From Candidatus Woesearchaeota archaeon (lineage in GTDB: Archaea; Nanobdellota; Nanobdellia; Woesearchaeales; JABGXB01): a DNA stretch of 64,000 nucleotides. Where the stretch lies: the NCBI GenBank assembly GCA_018675975.1, contig JABGXB010000003.1, forward strand, positions 331,821 to 395,820, in the 5' to 3' direction. Positions 24,678-35,236 of the stretch are shown piece after piece; position 1 is the stretch's first letter, and each line of letters opens with the position of its first letter. Made by a program: the position numbers and the translations under genes. Under the pieces are notes generated by a model, which saw only the letters and a program-made list of their open reading frames with translations, made no database searches and was not told where the DNA came from.

Positions 24678-26606
24678 ATGAAATGGTTAACTAAAGCTCT
24701 AGTTTCACTATATTGTATTTTTCCGACTTTTGGACAAAATTGTAAAATATATGAAGGTAATAGTAAAAATATTTATAATAATATTTTAAAAGTAAAAAAA
24801 CCATATGAAATTAAAGATGCATTTTCTGACATTAAAAAATGTCAAATTAAATCTGAAGAAAAATTAAAAGGAATCGCAACCTATTTTCTAGAAGAAAAAA
24901 AAACTGAAAATCCTTTTTCAATATTATCCATATTAAATTATCGTCAAGGCGCAAGTAATTATCAAAAATTAAATGATCGAATTGTTAAATCAGTTATGAA
25001 TTTTATAACGGCATTAAATTATTATGATACATCAAATCATAATTTAGAATCACAAATTCTCACTACCGATGTTAATTTAACTGTTGAAGAATCTGAAAAT
25101 GCAAAATGGCAAAACAGTGAATTTAATTTACAGGAAGAAGCAAAAAAAATACCTGAAAAATTAATTGACATTGTTAATTCATTTGAATCTGAAGAAAGAT
25201 TAATTTTTATTCAAACATTGTCTGCATTAAGAACATATTTTTGTGATTTTTATAATACACGACAAAGTAATACTAATAATATAAATTTTGAAAATAATAG
25301 TGAATTATCAGGTACAATAATTAATTTAAATTATATTCAAAATAATTTTGGAAATAATAATATACTATTTTATTCTTTGAGTAATTTATACCAAGGATTA
25401 AGTATATTAAGACAAAGCGATATGAATTTAAATTCTGATGAGGTTTATAGTACAACTGGAAATAAATTAAAAGATTTTTATAGTGAATTATTATTAACTG
25501 ATTTAAAAGGATTAGAAGAATTATCAAAAGAATTTGATCACATTTACAAAGAAAGTGCAAAAGAATATATGAAAACTTTAAGTTTACTTGAAACAAGTAA
25601 AAATAAATTTCAAACAAGACATGCAAAACAAATTAATAAAAAATTTTCACAATTAAAAGGCAATGAATTATTTAATTTATATGGACAAAATAATTCCAAA
25701 ACAAAAGACATATTATTTACAGATGCAAGTCAAATTAGTGATTATGTAGCTGTAAGTTCTGTTATTTTAAATATATTAAATGATTTTGAAGTATTTGATA
25801 GATTAATAACAAGCAGTATAAGATTTAGAGTTCATTATGATCAATCCAAATATACTTCAATTGATATTGATACAAATGACTTATCAAAATTATTTTTAAA
25901 TAATGATATTTTAAAAATTAAACAATCAAATTTATTATTTCAAAAAGGAGTAAAAGTATTAGAAAAATTTGTAAAAGAAAAAAAATTAGAAAATATTTTA
26001 GGTGAAGATGAAAAATTAAATAACCCTAGAGAATATTTAAATGCAATTAAAGAATATAATAAGTACAATTTAAGGTTAAAAAATCAAAGATTAAATTGGA
26101 GAGACACAATTTTTAAAAGTTTAATTCAAATGCCTAAAAATTATATTAAATCAATATTTGGATTAGCACAAATTCCAAATGAAATACTTAGAGTTTTAAG
26201 AGGAAAACAAAATTTAACTAATGGTATAATTAATAGTTTAAATAAATATTTTAATTTTCAAATGAATAGAGCTTATTTACAAACACCAGAAAAATTATTA
26301 TTAAATACTTCAATACATAGAGCCATTGAATCTGATAAAAATCCATTAAAAGATCATTTTCAAAATGACATATTATCAACTATTTTAAATATGACTTTAC
26401 CTATTTATTCACAAATTAATTTTGATATAAAACAAACAGTTAATCAAATAAGGTCAAATTTTAGTAAATTAATAAAAAATCCAAAAAAAGAAAGTAAACG
26501 AATATTACCAATATTATATAATTCATTTTTAGTTAAACAATCAATAACTGATAATAATAGTAATATTAAAGATCAAATAGATTCAGATATTGAAAGATTT
26601 AAATAA
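24678..26606 (+). CDS. Large secreted orphan protein 1 (642 residues)
   Basis: Not recognised. Residues 1-20 (MKWLTKALVSLYCIFPTFGQ) look like a signal peptide, followed by a Cys. The rest is soluble, mostly helical by its hydrophobic spacing, rich in Asn, Lys, Leu and Ser, with no second membrane helix and very few cysteines. There are many Asn-x-Ser/Thr sites. Its promoter and the short spacing to the next two large genes suggest one expression unit (24.7-31.7 kb). It might form part of an extracellular complex or cell-contact structure; that is speculation. Confidence 0.65.
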   Translation: MKWLTKALVSLYCIFPTFGQNCKIYEGNSKNIYNNILKVKKPYEIKDAFSDIKKCQIKSEEKLKGIATYFLEEKKTENPFSILSILNYRQGASNYQKLNDRIVKSVMNFITALNYYDTSNHNLESQILTTDVNLTVEESENAKWQNSEFNLQEEAKKIPEKLIDIVNSFESEERLIFIQTLSALRTYFCDFYNTRQSNTNNINFENNSELSGTIINLNYIQNNFGNNNILFYSLSNLYQGLSILRQSDMNLNSDEVYSTTGNKLKDFYSELLLTDLKGLEELSKEFDHIYKESAKEYMKTLSLLETSKNKFQTRHAKQINKKFSQLKGNELFNLYGQNNSKTKDILFTDASQISDYVAVSSVILNILNDFEVFDRLITSSIRFRVHYDQSKYTSIDIDTNDLSKLFLNNDILKIKQSNLLFQKGVKVLEKFVKEKKLENILGEDEKLNNPREYLNAIKEYNKYNLRLKNQRLNWRDTIFKSLIQMPKNYIKSIFGLAQIPNEILRVLRGKQNLTNGIINSLNKYFNFQMNRAYLQTPEKLLLNTSIHRAIESDKNPLKDHFQNDILSTILNMTLPIYSQINFDIKQTVNQIRSNFSKLIKNPKKESKRILPILYNSFLVKQSITDNNSNIKDQIDSDIERFK

Positions 26607-26657
26607 TGTATAATAATTGTAAAATAAGACAAAAAAATCACAAAATCAAAAGAAAAA

Positions 26658-26704
26658 TTTATAAATAACCACAAATCAGTGGTAACTGATAAAAAGGTAT
26701 AAAT
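26658..26704 (+). promoter_or_regulatory. Promoter and leader of orphan gene 2
   Basis: A TATA box (ATTTATAAATAA from 26658) is followed by the inverted repeat ACCAC-AAATCA-GTGGT (26668-26672 with 26679-26683), the overlapping repeat CAGT-GGTA-ACTG, and AAGGT just before the ATG at 26705. The repeat falls near the expected transcript start, so it could be a regulator site or a small leader hairpin. Confidence 0.45.
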
Positions 26705-28573
26705 ATGTCAGAAGAAAACACTCAAATTACAAAATCACAGGAAACATCACAGTTACCAGGAATTCTTAAAAGCTTTGGTAAAAGATTTAAAGGAATGGAA
26801 AGTCAATTAATGAATAGTGGAATTCGTGAAATATTAAGCCGAGATAATACATTATTAAAATTATTTTTAACAGAATATGAAACAAGTGATAGATTTGCAC
26901 CACAAGGTGTTGAAACTTTAGAAAATGTTGATTTTTTAAAAGCAATTTTAGCACAAACAATTCTTCCCGGTTTTGAAACTTTATATATTAAAAGACCAGT
27001 ACAATCCAAATCAAATGAAAGTAATTTAGAAAGAGTATTAAGTGTAGATTATGGAACTTGTTTTTCAATTCACAAAACAAATAGTCAATCTGAAAACAAT
27101 CAAAATGGACAATTAAAACAATTATATAAATTTGATAATAATAGTGGTGAATTAAATGATATTATACCTAGTATTGTAAATGCTTCATTTGAATCTCAAT
27201 TAAATATATTAGATTTATTTTTAGATAATTATAAATTACAAATGAAATCTATTGAAGGTGGTTTATTAAGTTTTAAAAGTAAAGATCAAACACCAGAACA
27301 AGATGCATTAGAAGATTTTGTTTCTGAAAATTTAATTGGAAATGTTAGTTTTGACAAAAAATATAATAATAATATTCAAAAAATTATAGATGCAATTGAT
27401 TCAAAATTAGAAGATATTTATTCAATAACTGAAAGTTTAAATCAAGCATTAAATTTAGATCCATATAAATTAAATGAATTATTCGCATCCAAAGATGAGT
27501 CTGCATTAAATACTGGAGAAACATTAAAATCTATTTTAAATAAAAACTCTTTTGTTTTTAATGAAGAAAATGAACATCTACAAATTGGTGAATATCAAAC
27601 AATTTTAGCAGAACAAATAAAAGAAACAATTAAAGGTTACAAATCAGATTTAGAAAAAATTGAAAGTAAATTTGAATCACGTAAAAAAGATTATGAAGTA
27701 TTAAGAGAAAGTTTAAATCAGAGTTCTCAAAATAAAAAGAATACTGCATACTTCGTTAGTCTTGGTTTAGCAGCAACGCTAGGTTGTAGTTTTTTATATC
27801 ATCAAAATTCACAAACTCAAGACGCCCAAGAAACACTTTCTGATCAAGTTATAATATTAGGTGATAATGCAAATGATGCAGCAAATAATGCAGGAAATGC
27901 AGCAAAGTATGCAAGGGATGCAGCTAACAATGCAGACAAGTCATTAATAGCCGCTAACAATATTTATGTAGATTCACAAAAACAAATGACAATAGCAAGT
28001 AATGTTTTAGGTCAAGGAAAAACATTAGTTGAAAATTCAAATACACAAACTAAAGAAGCAAAAAGAATAGCTAAGGCAGCAGAAGAAAAAGTAAAATTAG
28101 CAATAAAACTCGCTAAATTAGCAGAAGATAACGCTAAAAAAGAAAGACAAGATAGAATAAAGGCACAAAAATTATACAAATCATCTTTAAAAGATTTAAA
28201 TGATTCTAGAAGTCAAAATCAATCTACAGTAACTAGTTTGAATAATTTGTTTGAAAGATTAAAAAATTATAGAATTCAAAATGAATCAAGTTCTTTTCAA
28301 ACAAATTATGGAAGTCAAGAAGAACCTATATATCAATCAGAAGAAACAGCTCCAATATATTCACCACAACCTCAAGCACAGAGCGGTGATTTATTAACTG
28401 GTAAATGGATTACTGGACCAACTAATATATATAAAAATTCTTTAAGTTCATTTGTAAAAGGAAAATTGTATACATGTTCAAAAGAGCAAAATGGTGGTGC
28501 AGAAGAAGTAACTATTTTTAGAATAAATAAGATCTTAGAAGCTTGTGGTTCACAACCAATAAAAATCAAATAG
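26705..28573 (+). CDS. Large orphan membrane protein 2 with Ala-rich coiled coil (622 residues)
   Basis: Not recognised. Order of parts: a soluble N-terminal domain of about 340 residues containing LSVDYGTCFSIHKTNS, one membrane helix at about 346-366 (AYFVSLGLAATLGCSFLY), then a strongly Ala-rich heptad coiled coil (about 375-500, with NDAANNAGNAAKYARDAANN) and a C-terminal domain of about 90 residues with two Cys. There is no signal peptide, so the large N-terminal domain probably stays in the cytoplasm with the coiled coil outside. This is the layout of a tether or stalk. It has its own TATA box and a GGT-type ribosome site. Confidence 0.65.
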   Translation: MSEENTQITKSQETSQLPGILKSFGKRFKGMESQLMNSGIREILSRDNTLLKLFLTEYETSDRFAPQGVETLENVDFLKAILAQTILPGFETLYIKRPVQSKSNESNLERVLSVDYGTCFSIHKTNSQSENNQNGQLKQLYKFDNNSGELNDIIPSIVNASFESQLNILDLFLDNYKLQMKSIEGGLLSFKSKDQTPEQDALEDFVSENLIGNVSFDKKYNNNIQKIIDAIDSKLEDIYSITESLNQALNLDPYKLNELFASKDESALNTGETLKSILNKNSFVFNEENEHLQIGEYQTILAEQIKETIKGYKSDLEKIESKFESRKKDYEVLRESLNQSSQNKKNTAYFVSLGLAATLGCSFLYHQNSQTQDAQETLSDQVIILGDNANDAANNAGNAAKYARDAANNADKSLIAANNIYVDSQKQMTIASNVLGQGKTLVENSNTQTKEAKRIAKAAEEKVKLAIKLAKLAEDNAKKERQDRIKAQKLYKSSLKDLNDSRSQNQSTVTSLNNLFERLKNYRIQNESSSFQTNYGSQEEPIYQSEETAPIYSPQPQAQSGDLLTGKWITGPTNIYKNSLSSFVKGKLYTCSKEQNGGAEEVTIFRINKILEACGSQPIKIK

Positions 28574-28600
28574 AATTTTAACTAAATAGGTAAAACCAAA

Positions 28601-31111
28601 ATGAAATTTTTCAATTTTTTTAGTGAGAATTTAAAAAAATTAAAAAACCTATATTTTTCTTTAAATCAAAAAGAAGAATTACTTATGCCCAATAAAATAT
28701 ATTTTAATAATACTAGAAAAACTAATGCACATTTAGAAGAAATGTTAAGTTCTGGTATTTCTGCAAAATTAATAGAAGGTCCACAATTATATGTAGTTCC
28801 AAAACCATTGAATTATTTTAGTGAAGAAATACAAACTTATGGAAGTGCACTTACACAATCAATTGGAATTGTATCCGACATTCAACAATTTTGTAATATT
28901 GCAAAAAAATTAGAAAAAATATTTGTAAAAAGAGAAGATATGATAACAATTGAAGATACAATTGATATTGAACCAAATTTAGAATTAGTTAGTGAAAGTG
29001 ATTATGATATTGTTAAATATTTACAAAATGTATTAAAAACGAGTCAAAATTATGCAGAAGATAAAATTGTAGAATTTTTTTTTCCAAATTATAAATCAGA
29101 AAAAAAATCACCTGAAAAATTATTAGAAGAAAAAGTAAAAGAATATGAAAGTTTACCTGTTGATTATGATAAAACTAAAAATATAATTCGTGAGCTTTCA
29201 AATACAAGTAATATATTTTTATTTGGGAGAAATTTACTGCAATCAAGTAAATATAATAAATTAGATGAAAAAGAAAAAAAAATAGTAAAAAACAAATTTT
29301 ACAATCACATTCCAAATTTATTAAAATTTTTAAAATCACCAAAAGTATATTTAGTTAATGAATTAAATATAAATGAAAAATATGTAAATGAAAACTTCAA
29401 TTCTAAAATTAATAGCGAAAATTTAAAACAAAATTTGGCAGAATATTTTAATTTGCAAAACATAAGAATGAGTTTGTTTGGTGAAAGAGAAAGAGAGAAA
29501 AAAAGCGAAATTGTAGTTGAAAATAAAAATCATGAACAAAATAAATTAAGTAAAAATGAATGGAAAGAAATATTATTAGATTTTTCATACTTTATTTTGG
29601 GAGAAGAATATGGTTCTTCAGAATGTGTGTCTGAAAATTTAAAAAGTATTGCAAATGTTCAAGCAGAAAGTTCAATGCTTTTACAAGCAATATATAAAAC
29701 ATTTGAAGGGGGAGAAGAAATTAATCCCACATTATTAAATATATTTTGGCCAAAATATATTTCAGAATTAGGAAATAAAAATAGTTCTGGTAATAAAATA
29801 ATTAACTTGAATAAAGAATCAAATGTGGGAGATGAATTCATTAATAGTATAATAAATGAATATAAGAGTGCAAAAAAAAGATCAATAACTCTTTCAGATT
29901 TAGTTAAGACAATCCCAGAATCAAACATAGAAAAAAAAGATGAATATAAACAATTAATTTATCAAACTTCAATGACAGTACTATATGGTTCATTATTAGA
30001 ATTAAAAAGAAGAAATATAACTATTGAAAGTAATTATATGATTACGAATTATATTAATACAATATTGCAAAGCTCAGGGTTACCATTATTATATGAAATT
30101 ACAAATAAAAATGGAACTGGAGAAACAAATACAGAAATAGAAAAAAAACAAGCCATATTAGATAAAATTAATGAAAATTTAAAAATCTTATTTTGTGAAT
30201 CAAAAACAAATAACCATCATGGAAGAATATCAAGATCAACTATTGATTATATTTTTATTAATGGTGTCAAAAGTGACCATAATCAAATGGAATCATTAAG
30301 AACATTACCACAAAATGCTTATACAAGCTCACAAAAAAATAATACAGAAATATTTAAATTATTATTTAACTCAGATTTGTCAACTGTAATTTTTAACTTT
30401 ATAAGATTTTTATCTAAATATAAAAATAATGCATTAGAAAAATTAAAAGATGAAGTTAAAAAGAAAAAATATGAAAGATTTTACAAATTAAATGAACATC
30501 TTGCATTAGCAACACTTAATTCAAAATTTTTAAATGAACAATTATTTACAATAGAAGATAATAGTGAAGAGTTTAATGAATTTAAATCTTTATTCAAAAT
30601 TGATGAAAATGAAACACCATATGTAAGAGATGGATTAATTAATGGACAAATAATTGATTTAATTAGAAGACCATTAACAAAAGAAGATTTAATTGTTAAA
30701 AACATATTAAATACAGATAAAAATTTTATTGGAATAGATGTTAATGATGATGAATATAAAAAATTATTAAAAGAAGGAACATTAGGTCTATTACAAACTA
30801 CATTTCCCCAAACACATTTTATAAAAAAATCACAATTAGAAGAAATATCAAAAAGAAAAATAAGTCAAAGTGAAATTGAAAAATTAAAAAGAAAAAATAA
30901 AAAAATAAATTTAAGTGCAGTAAAAAAAAACATAAAAAAAAAGAAAAAAGAACAAAAAAAAGCAACTCAAGAATTAAAAGAAGAAAACAATATTGCTGAA
31001 AGTCAAAATATTCTTAAAAGACTTTCAAAATTAACAGATTCTGAAAAAGTATTATTAGAAATGGGTAAAAGTGAAACTCAAAATTTAATTACTTTTAATC
31101 AACAAAACTAG
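28601..31111 (+). CDS. Large orphan protein 3 (836 residues)
   Basis: Not recognised. A soluble, mainly helical protein with an aromatic N-terminal amphipathic stretch (MKFFNFFSENLKKL) that could lie on a membrane. There is no signal peptide or clear transmembrane helix. Near the C-terminus is a very basic segment (about 755-800, with KKNIKKKKKEQKKATQ), followed by a short helical end. TAGGT lies before the ATG, 27 bases after orphan gene 2, so the two are almost certainly co-transcribed. I see no nuclease, ATPase or protease motif. Confidence 0.65.
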   Translation: MKFFNFFSENLKKLKNLYFSLNQKEELLMPNKIYFNNTRKTNAHLEEMLSSGISAKLIEGPQLYVVPKPLNYFSEEIQTYGSALTQSIGIVSDIQQFCNIAKKLEKIFVKREDMITIEDTIDIEPNLELVSESDYDIVKYLQNVLKTSQNYAEDKIVEFFFPNYKSEKKSPEKLLEEKVKEYESLPVDYDKTKNIIRELSNTSNIFLFGRNLLQSSKYNKLDEKEKKIVKNKFYNHIPNLLKFLKSPKVYLVNELNINEKYVNENFNSKINSENLKQNLAEYFNLQNIRMSLFGEREREKKSEIVVENKNHEQNKLSKNEWKEILLDFSYFILGEEYGSSECVSENLKSIANVQAESSMLLQAIYKTFEGGEEINPTLLNIFWPKYISELGNKNSSGNKIINLNKESNVGDEFINSIINEYKSAKKRSITLSDLVKTIPESNIEKKDEYKQLIYQTSMTVLYGSLLELKRRNITIESNYMITNYINTILQSSGLPLLYEITNKNGTGETNTEIEKKQAILDKINENLKILFCESKTNNHHGRISRSTIDYIFINGVKSDHNQMESLRTLPQNAYTSSQKNNTEIFKLLFNSDLSTVIFNFIRFLSKYKNNALEKLKDEVKKKKYERFYKLNEHLALATLNSKFLNEQLFTIEDNSEEFNEFKSLFKIDENETPYVRDGLINGQIIDLIRRPLTKEDLIVKNILNTDKNFIGIDVNDDEYKKLLKEGTLGLLQTTFPQTHFIKKSQLEEISKRKISQSEIEKLKRKNKKINLSAVKKNIKKKKKEQKKATQELKEENNIAESQNILKRLSKLTDSEKVLLEMGKSETQNLITFNQQN

Positions 31112-31261
31112 AACATATACATTACAAAACCAGATGTTTTAAAATTATTTAAAAGACTCTATAAAATCTATATTTTTTGAAATACAAAGTTATTCAAATA
31201 AATATTTATAAAAGTAATAATAACACTAAAAAGATAATTATACTATAATATAGTAAAATTT

Positions 31262-31696
31262 ATGGGGTTAAATATGATAAATAAAAAAAGTTTATTGGCA
31301 TTATGTACATATACACTAATTTCAAGTTCAAACCTTTATACTAAAGAAGAAGCTATTGTAGACTATAAAACACCTATTACAAATGCTCAAACAGAATCAA
31401 TTAAATTTAAATTACCGTTATTTTATGGTTTAAATCCAAATACTAATAGAAATTTATATGGATCAAATATAAATAATGTAGGACGATCAACAGAAGAACA
31501 TAAAAACTCTATTGGAGATTTTTTAAAAAAACATGAAAAATCAATTTATACAGGATTAGGAGTTGCAGCGTTATTTTGTCTAAAAAATAAATGTTGGAAA
31601 ACTAAGACTGTTAAACCTCCAATAAATGAATCAGAAATACTTACAGAAACGGGTAGCGGACCAGATTTTGTTCCAACAGGAACTCATAGGTTTTGA
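31262..31696 (+). CDS. Small orphan membrane protein (144 residues)
   Basis: Not recognised. The N-terminus (MINKKSLLALCTYTLISSS) is signal-like. A second hydrophobic stretch, about 95-110 (SIYTGLGVAALFCL), is followed by a Cys/Lys patch and a polar tail. The ATG at 31274 with GGGG just upstream may be the real start; the ATG at 31262 adds four residues. It ends the orphan cluster, lying 150 bases after orphan gene 3 in an AT-rich gap with no other feature that I can see. Confidence 0.55.
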   Translation: MGLNMINKKSLLALCTYTLISSSNLYTKEEAIVDYKTPITNAQTESIKFKLPLFYGLNPNTNRNLYGSNINNVGRSTEEHKNSIGDFLKKHEKSIYTGLGVAALFCLKNKCWKTKTVKPPINESEILTETGSGPDFVPTGTHRF

Positions 31697-31757
31697 ATAT
31701 AGTTATTATAATATATAATTGTTTTTAAACCCAATAAAATACTTTAAAACATAACAT

Positions 31758-33842
31758 ATGAGATATAAAATGAGGACGAAAAAAACTTTAATATTTGCAT
31801 TATTATTAATAGTCTGTTTAGGATTAGTTAATGCAATTCAATATAATTTTGAAGTAAGAGATCAAATAACTAATGACTTAATTCAAGATGAAATAAAAGT
31901 ATTGACTTTTGAATGTTTAAATTCAGATTGTTCACAAACTATTCAACATAATATAGTAAAACATTTTTTCACAGGACAAGTTGAATATAAATTTCCAATA
32001 ACACCATTAGGAAATAAAAAATTTAAATTAAAAATTCTCAATAAAAATTATTTACCAGAAAATCTAGATATTACAATAAGAAATGATGTAGATTTAGGTT
32101 TAGACATTTCAATAGATAGAAAAAATGGACCTGTTTTATTAAAAAATGCATTAAATTGTTATGCACCAGTTATTAGATTAGATGAAATAAATTCATTAGG
32201 AAAAGGTGCACCATTAATAATAAAATATCAAACAAATATTCAATCCGATATTGGTTCACCATTTGAATTTACAAAAAAATTATCAGATGCAGAATTACAA
32301 AGTAATGATTATTTAGAATATTTAAAATCAAAAGTAGATCTAACTTTACAAATTAATAGAAATGGCCAGGAAGTAAAAGAATTTGAAACAGTATTAGAAA
32401 TGATTCCTGATGAAATTTCAGAATTTGAATTTGCATACACTCCACAAACAGCTGGAATTTATACTTTTGAAATGCAATCTCATATTGAAAATAGTGGAAT
32501 TTGTTTATCTACAAGTCAATCAAATCACGAAAGCACTGTAAGTATTGAAGAAAATGCACCTGAAGAAAATTCATGTAGTTCAAGAATTCATAATTTACAA
32601 TTTACAAGACCAGTAATTGGTGCTGATAATACAGTTATTGTTTCTGGTGAAGTATATTCAAGAAAATCAACTGGAGATAATTTAGAAACAAATTTTGTAC
32701 CAGTTCCAACTCAAGTTACTTTAACAACACCTGGAAGTAATAATCCATTAATTGTTAATTTAGATGAAAATGAAAATAATTTATTACAAACAATTACATT
32801 TCCAAACTCATTAAATGATATTGAAATTTATAATTTAGAAGTTGTTGCAGAACCAAATGATGTTTCATGTATTAGAAAAACAAGTCAAACAAAAAGTTTA
32901 GATGTAAAAAGAGATATAAGTTTAGTTAGTACAACAAATGGTTTAATCTTTAAATCAATTCCTGATGCAATTATATCCATTACAAATCCAAATTACATTG
33001 TGGACTTAACTGAAAGAACAGTTGATTTTGAAGGAGACATAGTTACATATAAAGCAACTGCAACTGGTTTTAATTATGAAAAATTTGAATTAAAATTAGA
33101 AAATAATAATTTAATTATTAGTCTTAAAAATTCAAATGATTACTTTGATTCATATTTAACAAATGTACAAGTAACAGCTAATGATGGTACTAATAAAGTG
33201 ACTCGAACATTTAGAGTAAGAACACCATCAGCAAGAGGAGATACAGTAGCAATTGCAAAATTCCCAAATAAAATATATGAAGGAGTACCAGCAATATTTG
33301 ATGCAAGTGAAACAATTACAAGAACTGGTATTCAAATTACAGAATATGAATGGGATTTTGGCGACAATACACCTATCCAAAGAGGAAGAACTGTAGTTCA
33401 CACATATGAAGACTCTGGATTTAAAATATTAAAATTAACTGTAAGAGACAGTGCAAGAAATATTGACATTGCACAATATCCTATAAACATATTAGATTCA
33501 TTTGAAAATGTTGATATCGAACCAATGGATTTTGAGGTTAATAAATTTATATTTAGAAACCAAGAAGTTAAACCTGGAAATAAAATATCAACAATATTAT
33601 CATTTACAAATGATGCAGAAAAAGACTTAGATAATATAAGAATAGTACTTATAATTAAAGAACTTGGCTTACACAAAACAATTGGACCAATTTCAATTGA
33701 CAATAAAGAAACTTGGACAAGACAAGTTGATTTAGATGTACCAAAAAATACAATGCCTGGAGAATATTATGCTTCATTAATAATTAGTAATGGAGAGTTT
33801 TCAAGACACAAGTATAACTTTGTAAGATTATTAGAAAATTAA
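31758..33842 (+). CDS. Secreted surface protein with PKD domain
   Basis: 694 residues. Signal peptide within the first 27 (TLIFALLLIVCLGLVNA), then several beta-rich Ig-like segments. A PKD domain at about 490-580 carries the hallmark YEWDFGDNTPIQRGRTVVHTY. A final CARDB/NEW3-like beta domain (VKPGNKISTILSFTND) is similar to repeats in the next gene. There is no C-terminal anchor, so it is probably held by other surface proteins. An ATG at 31770 is an alternative start. It belongs to the surface-protein run 31.8-38 kb. Confidence 0.8.
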   Translation: MRYKMRTKKTLIFALLLIVCLGLVNAIQYNFEVRDQITNDLIQDEIKVLTFECLNSDCSQTIQHNIVKHFFTGQVEYKFPITPLGNKKFKLKILNKNYLPENLDITIRNDVDLGLDISIDRKNGPVLLKNALNCYAPVIRLDEINSLGKGAPLIIKYQTNIQSDIGSPFEFTKKLSDAELQSNDYLEYLKSKVDLTLQINRNGQEVKEFETVLEMIPDEISEFEFAYTPQTAGIYTFEMQSHIENSGICLSTSQSNHESTVSIEENAPEENSCSSRIHNLQFTRPVIGADNTVIVSGEVYSRKSTGDNLETNFVPVPTQVTLTTPGSNNPLIVNLDENENNLLQTITFPNSLNDIEIYNLEVVAEPNDVSCIRKTSQTKSLDVKRDISLVSTTNGLIFKSIPDAIISITNPNYIVDLTERTVDFEGDIVTYKATATGFNYEKFELKLENNNLIISLKNSNDYFDSYLTNVQVTANDGTNKVTRTFRVRTPSARGDTVAIAKFPNKIYEGVPAIFDASETITRTGIQITEYEWDFGDNTPIQRGRTVVHTYEDSGFKILKLTVRDSARNIDIAQYPINILDSFENVDIEPMDFEVNKFIFRNQEVKPGNKISTILSFTNDAEKDLDNIRIVLIIKELGLHKTIGPISIDNKETWTRQVDLDVPKNTMPGEYYASLIISNGEFSRHKYNFVRLLEN

Positions 33843-33915
33843 CAATACCAATCAAAAACACTTCAAAAAAAAACACTACAAAAAATAAGAAATATATGTG
33901 GGGTAAGCATAAAAA

Positions 33916-35187
33916 ATGAAAAGCAAAAAAATGTTGTTATTAACTATGTTAGTATTCGTAACTTTATTAGCATCAATTAGTTTTGCAAGCGCAGCTGTAA
34001 TTCCAGTAAGCGATGTAAGAGTTGAAATTAATGATCACGATGTAAGTAAAAAAGGCGAAAGCGAAATAGTTTTGAACTTAAAAAGAGATAGAACAATTGA
34101 AGTTGAAGTTGAGTTTGAAGCAGACGAAAATGCAGATGATGTAAGAATTAGAGCAGAAATCGTAGGTTATGAACACGACCGAAGAGACAGATTAGTTGAT
34201 ATGACTAATTACTTCAATTTAAGAGAAAACAATAGATATGTAAGAACATTACAATTAAATCTACCAACACTAATGGATAAAGGTGACTATACAATAGATG
34301 TACAGTTATTAAAAAGAAATGCTGATACAAAAACATTTAGTTTCCCAGTTGTTATTGATACACAAGATGACGCTATGGAAATACGAGATGTTATTTTTAC
34401 ACCAGGTAACTCCATTAAAGCTGGAACTAGTTTTATTACTAATGTTAGACTTAGAAATATCGGTAATGAAGAACAAGATAATGTTAAAGTAACTGTTGCA
34501 ATTCCTGAATTAGGAAGAGTTGATGCAATCTATATTGATGAAATTGAAGAAGAAGAATACAAAACTTCAGAAGGTTTAGTAATTAATGTACCATTATGTG
34601 CTGATGAAAAAAAATATGAAGTATTAGTATTGGTAGATTATAATGCTTTTGAACAAGAAGAACAAAAACATTTTATCACAGTTACTAAAAATGATGCTTG
34701 TAATGCAGACAGTAGTTTAACAGGTGTAAAAAGTTTTAATGCACAAGCTGTTGTTGGTTCTGCAAATTCAATTGCTGGAAACAAAGTAAGTTTTCCTGTA
34801 ATCTTATCAAATCCAAGTGATAATTCAAAAACTGTAATTTTATCACCACAAGGAGCTGATGATTTAGGAAATGTTAAAGTTTCACCAAATTGGGTTGTAG
34901 ATTTAGCACCATTTTCAACTATGACAGCATATGTTGAAGTAACACCAGCTAATAATGTTGCAGAAGGTGAACATTCATTCACAATTTCAGCAACAGATGG
35001 AACTAACACTAAATTACTAAATTTTGCAGTAAATGTAAAACCTGGATCTGCTAGTACAGCAAGTTCATCAAGTAATTGGGTATTAATTTCAGTAGTAATT
35101 GTAGCAGTATTATTAATCATAATCATAATTATCGTTTTATTTAATAAAATGAATAATGATGATGAAGATGAAGAAGACTATTACTAA
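33916..35187 (+). CDS. S-layer-like surface protein with C-terminal anchor
   Basis: 423 residues. Signal peptide 1-27 (LLTMLVFVTLLASISFASA), two or three COG1361-type beta-sandwich repeats (about 28-370, including SIKAGTSFITNVRLRNIGNEEQDNVKVTV), a Ser linker (ASTASSSSN), one membrane helix (about 385-407) and an acidic cytoplasmic tail (NNDDEDEEDYY). It is richer in G and C at third positions than neighbouring genes, has GTGGGG before the ATG, and is followed by a strong T-tract. All of this suggests high expression, as expected for a major envelope protein. Confidence 0.82.
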   Translation: MKSKKMLLLTMLVFVTLLASISFASAAVIPVSDVRVEINDHDVSKKGESEIVLNLKRDRTIEVEVEFEADENADDVRIRAEIVGYEHDRRDRLVDMTNYFNLRENNRYVRTLQLNLPTLMDKGDYTIDVQLLKRNADTKTFSFPVVIDTQDDAMEIRDVIFTPGNSIKAGTSFITNVRLRNIGNEEQDNVKVTVAIPELGRVDAIYIDEIEEEEYKTSEGLVINVPLCADEKKYEVLVLVDYNAFEQEEQKHFITVTKNDACNADSSLTGVKSFNAQAVVGSANSIAGNKVSFPVILSNPSDNSKTVILSPQGADDLGNVKVSPNWVVDLAPFSTMTAYVEVTPANNVAEGEHSFTISATDGTNTKLLNFAVNVKPGSASTASSSSNWVLISVVIVAVLLIIIIIIVLFNKMNNDDEDEEDYY

Positions 35188-35188
35188 A

Positions 35189-35217
35189 TTTTTTAATTTT
35201 TTTTTAATTTTTTTTAT
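35189..35217 (+). terminator. T-rich terminator after the S-layer-like gene
   Basis: Three T-tracts of 6-9 bases in a row directly after the stop codon, without a hairpin. This is the usual archaeal termination signal and unusually strong in this window. Confidence 0.65.
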
Positions 35218-35236
35218 AATTTAAAAAGAGAAGAAC

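Noticed and set aside
27870-27960. Repetitive GCA/AAT-rich DNA that could suggest a CRISPR or tandem repeat
   Set aside because: It encodes an Ala/Asn coiled coil in frame; there are no constant repeats with unique spacers.
24678-31111. A defence system or restriction island for the orphan cluster
   Set aside because: I found no ATPase, nuclease, methyltransferase or protease motif, and the presence of signal peptide and membrane stalk points to the envelope instead.
34638-35126. 162-codon open frame antisense to the S-layer-like gene
   Set aside because: Mirror of a gene with a clear signal peptide and anchor; its apparent composition follows from the sense codons.
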